Below, one piece after another: positions 4,562-6,184 of a stretch of 6,184 nt of DNA. Location of the stretch: NCBI GenBank assembly GCA_013331415.1, contig DUGL01000136.1, positions 1 to 6,184 of the forward strand. Direction: 5' to 3'. This stretch comes from Methanoregulaceae archaeon (lineage in GTDB: Archaea; Halobacteriota; Methanomicrobia; Methanomicrobiales; Methanospirillaceae). The translations under genes were made by a program, and so were the position numbers. How positions within the stretch are numbered: the first letter of the stretch is position 1; each line of letters opens with the position of its first letter. The notes under the pieces were generated by a model. That model saw nothing but the letters and a program-made list of their open reading frames with translations, was not told the origin of the DNA and ran no database searches.

Positions 4562-5108
4562 GTGCCCGGATACATCGAGGGCATGTGCAGACTGGAGGAG
4601 ATCAGCGATATGGTACCACCCGAACCCGGACTGCTCCCTCTGCAGGGGATCAACCCGGCAGCAGAACCAATAACCGCTTCCCGGGCATACGTTCTCGCAG
4701 GAGAAGAGTTCTTGACACAGGACCAGGACTGCCTCCAGTGCGGGCGCTGCTGCGAACGGTGGGGATGGGGCCAGAAGGGGATTGTTGAAGATATCATCCC
4801 GTGGATCCTCCAGAACCGGCAGGATATCCTGCAGCATGTCTCTGTCTGGTTTACGGACGGGGAACCGGGTCAGCGGGAGTGCCCTCACCCGCGATGACCT
4901 CGCCCGTATCGCCCGTATCCGGTACTGGCAGGATCCTGATGGAAGAGAATTGCGGAGATGCCCGTTCTTCTGGCGATCGGACGACGGGCGATCCTGGTGC
5001 AGGATCCATGATGTCAAGCCCCGGGTCTGCCGGGAGTTCACTCCCTGGAACTGGAAAAATCTCGAGTACTACGGAAACTGCCCGGCCTGCCGGGACAAGG
5101 CCCCATAG
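4562..5108 (+). pseudogene. Second YkgJ-family cysteine cluster protein, with one +1 frameshift
   Basis: Two overlapping frames join into one 181-residue protein if a single base is skipped in the G4 run at 4859-4862. The first frame (from GTG 4562, with GGAG at 4552-4555, 6 nt upstream) carries DCLQCGRCCERWGWGQKGI (56-74), the C-x2-C-x2-C-C motif, and runs to FTDG (97-100). The second frame continues NRVSGSALTRDDLARIARIR and then YW, C133 in RRCPFFW, C146 in SWCRIHDVKPRVCREFTPWN (C156), and a terminal YGNCPACRDK (C173, C176). That gives the complete 'C-P-F-x ... W-C-x-I-H-D-x-K-P-x-x-C-R-x-F' block of the family. Read literally, the first frame stops at 4895-4897 after 111 codons and lacks the distal cysteines. 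A strong GGAGGAG (4594-4600) before ATG 4610 offers a shorter start. It differs clearly from the neighbour at 3739-4482. Sequencing error, true mutation or +1 recoding (GGG-G slip) are all possible. Confidence 0.78.
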
Positions 5109-5160
5109 AACAAGGTGTGCAGGAGAAGCCCGGCAGGCGACTCGTAAGACCAGGGCAGCA

Positions 5161-5271
5161 TCACTCCTCAGGTGAGGTATCGCTCTTCTCCCGGAGTCCT
5201 TCACTGCGGTTCTGGATGATCATGAGCGTCCGGAAGAAACCCGGCCAGGGGAATACCCCGGCGCGTGCCAT
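5161..5271 (-). CDS. Tentative 36-residue small ORF
   Basis: The minus strand from ATG 5271 to TGA 5161 encodes MARAGVFPWPGFFRTLMIIQ followed by a charged tail, NRSEGLREKSDTSPEE. Third codon positions are mostly G/C, like the neighbouring genes, and the hydrophobic-then-charged layout is protein-like. GGAG (about 5288-5285) is roughly 11 nt before the ATG. It lies downstream of the bactofilin-like gene on the same strand, but a T7 tract between them suggests separate transcription. The frame is open further upstream without another good start, so a C-terminal fragment of a lost gene is an alternative. I do not recognise it. Confidence 0.25.
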   Translation of the reverse strand: MARAGVFPWPGFFRTLMIIQNRSEGLREKSDTSPEE

Positions 5272-5279
5272 CCCGGTCA

Positions 5280-5318
5280 GTACTCCGGAAAGAGTACACA
5301 GGGGAGAACAGAAAAAAA
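5280..5318 (-). terminator. Terminator region downstream of the bactofilin-like gene
   Basis: On the minus strand, T7 (5318-5312) starts 17 nt after the stop codon of the bactofilin-like gene. It is followed by a perfect 6 bp hairpin GTACTC-6 nt-GAGTAC (5280-5297). The T tract is the likely archaeal termination signal; the hairpin after it may stabilise the 3' end or serve the opposite strand as a weak terminator of the ykgJ gene ending at 5108. Confidence 0.4.
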
Positions 5319-5335
5319 CAGGATGGGGGGGCAGG

Positions 5336-6184
5336 TTACCCTGCTGCTCCCCGGATGGCGTCCCGGTGGAGCCAGAGGGTCCAGAAGAATGCAGCCGTGC
5401 CGAGGCTCACCGCGATGACCACGAAGACGATCCCGACCACCGGGACCCGGAAGAGGAGGTTCAGGACGATGAACCCGACGATGAAGTACTGCCAGGGGGG
5501 CGCCTCCCACTTCAGGTAGCCCGCTATCGTCCGACCGAACGCGAGCGAGACGACCAGGGTCGAGATGAGGAGTCCCAGGAAGAATGCTTCCCAGAGGATG
5601 AACGCCAGCGGGAGCAGGACAATCGTGATTGAGACCAGAATCAACACGATGAAGGCGACGATGATCCCAAAAAACCCGGCGATGGTCTTCACGAGTGCCG
5701 ACCGCCGGACCTCTTCCTCCACGGCAAGGAACCGTTTCGGTGCACCATGGAGGAGGACGAGCCCAAGGATGAACATCCCGACCGAGAGGAGGAACAGGCC
5801 GATGCTCCTGAAGGCGGAGAACGGGTCGCGGGGCTCCGAGAGCTCGACGTCAAGGTGCCCGGCCGTCCCGCGGTCATCAAAGGACTGGGCAGAGACCGAG
5901 AGGTTCCCGGTCACGGTCCCGGCATTCGTCACCTGCCCCCCGGTCACCATCGCATCACGCCCGATCGTTGCCCCGGGCCCAAGGGTCACGGTCCCACCGG
6001 CAAGAATGGCATTGGTGCCGATTTTGCTGTTCACCGTGATGGTCCCCCCGGCCGCGATCAGTTTTCCCCCGATGTCCCCGTTGACCAAGACCGTGCCCCC
6101 TGCCGCGATGACATCGCCTGCCACCGGGGCATTGATGGTGATCGTGCCCCCGACGGCAACCAGGCTGTCGACCGGTGCATTGAT
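5336..6184 (-). CDS. Bactofilin-like beta-helix protein with C-terminal membrane domain (N-terminus off right edge)
   Basis: The visible part has 282 residues and is open to the window edge. Residues 1-102 are tandem rungs of 17-18 residues built on 'A-G-G-T-V/I-x-V-N-x-x-V/I-x-G-x': AVGGTITINAPVAGD, IAAGGTVLVNGDIGGK, IAAGGTITVNSKIGTN, LAGGTVTLGPGATIGRD, VTGGQVTNAGTVTGN. Such repeats form the right-handed beta-helix of bactofilin-like (polymer-forming cytoskeletal) proteins. A linker (103-124) leads to four or five membrane segments: about 125-145, 164-190, 192-216, 232-254 and 250-270. A basic patch, HGAPKRF (146-152), follows the first of them. The domain order suggests a beta-helix displayed on one face of the membrane and a multi-pass anchor; whether it polymerises is unknown. 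A signal peptide, if any, is off-window. GTG 6124 lies inside the repeats and is not the start, because rungs continue upstream of it to the edge. Confidence 0.85.
   Translation of the reverse strand: MNAPVDSLVAVGGTITINAPVAGDVIAAGGTVLVNGDIGGKLIAAGGTITVNSKIGTNAILAGGTVTLGPGATIGRDAMVTGGQVTNAGTVTGNLSVSAQSFDDRGTAGHLDVELSEPRDPFSAFRSIGLFLLSVGMFILGLVLLHGAPKRFLAVEEEVRRSALVKTIAGFFGIIVAFIVLILVSITIVLLPLAFILWEAFFLGLLISTLVVSLAFGRTIAGYLKWEAPPWQYFIVGFIVLNLLFRVPVVGIVFVVIAVSLGTAAFFWTLWLHRDAIRGAAG

Noticed and set aside
4415..5041. Minus-strand frame of 208 codons across the divergent ykgJ promoter
   Set aside because: It covers the shared promoter and is antisense to the second YkgJ gene, whose motifs are clear on the plus strand.
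5117..5632. Plus-strand frame of 171 codons over the bactofilin-like C-terminus
   Set aside because: It is highly charged (E, D, R rich) and antisense to membrane helices, as expected for the complement of hydrophobic codons.
1..6184. CRISPR array, tRNA, rRNA or replication origin
   Set aside because: No regularly spaced direct repeats, no cloverleaf with a T-loop motif and no origin-like repeat clusters were seen on either strand.

Overview
The window reads as a piece of a methanogenic archaeal chromosome, most likely order Methanomicrobiales (Methanoregula/Methanosphaerula-like). That placement is an inference from three things: GC-rich coding regions set against AT-rich TATA-type promoters, short or absent mRNA leaders, and a gene set typical of these genomes (YkgJ-type cysteine cluster proteins, DUF4258/DUF2283 pairs, HicB-like proteins, membrane-anchored bactofilin-like proteins, IS transposases). 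No rRNA, tRNA or CRISPR array was found to anchor the taxonomy.

Layout. Positions 1-233 (minus) hold the N-terminus of an insertion-sequence transposase running off the left edge. An AT-rich divergent promoter (about 250-263) separates it from a small membrane protein of unknown function (287-661, plus). An accessory stretch follows: a translationally coupled DUF4258/DUF2283 gene pair (808-1250), a gene-poor 500 bp segment with a strong RNA-like hairpin (1472-1511), then a HicB-like antitoxin (1758-1976) overlapping a visibly broken HicA toxin gene (1973-2188, two frame-disrupting lesions).

From 2311 on the genes look like ordinary chromosomal content. A PLP-dependent group IV (ornithine/lysine type) decarboxylase is on the minus strand (2311-3531). 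Upstream of it on the same strand is a YkgJ-family metal-binding cysteine cluster protein (3739-4482). A second, different YkgJ-family gene is divergent from the first across a single shared TATA-like element (4562-5108, plus) and carries one +1 frameshift in a G run. After a terminator-like intergenic region that may hold a 36-codon small ORF, the right edge is occupied by the C-terminal 282 residues of a bactofilin-like beta-helix protein fused to a multi-pass membrane domain (5336 to the edge, minus).

How the parts fit. The left 2.2 kb looks like a landing zone for mobile and toxin-antitoxin-like genes, several of them remnants. The decarboxylase should make a diamine (putrescine or cadaverine) from ornithine or lysine. 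Its proximity to the YkgJ genes does not by itself show a shared pathway. I did not find convincing evidence of a wholly new system. The best leads are the decayed toxin beside an intact antitoxin, the divergent YkgJ pair with its single frameshift, the structured segment at 1415-1511, and interleaved inverted repeats at 2206-2268.
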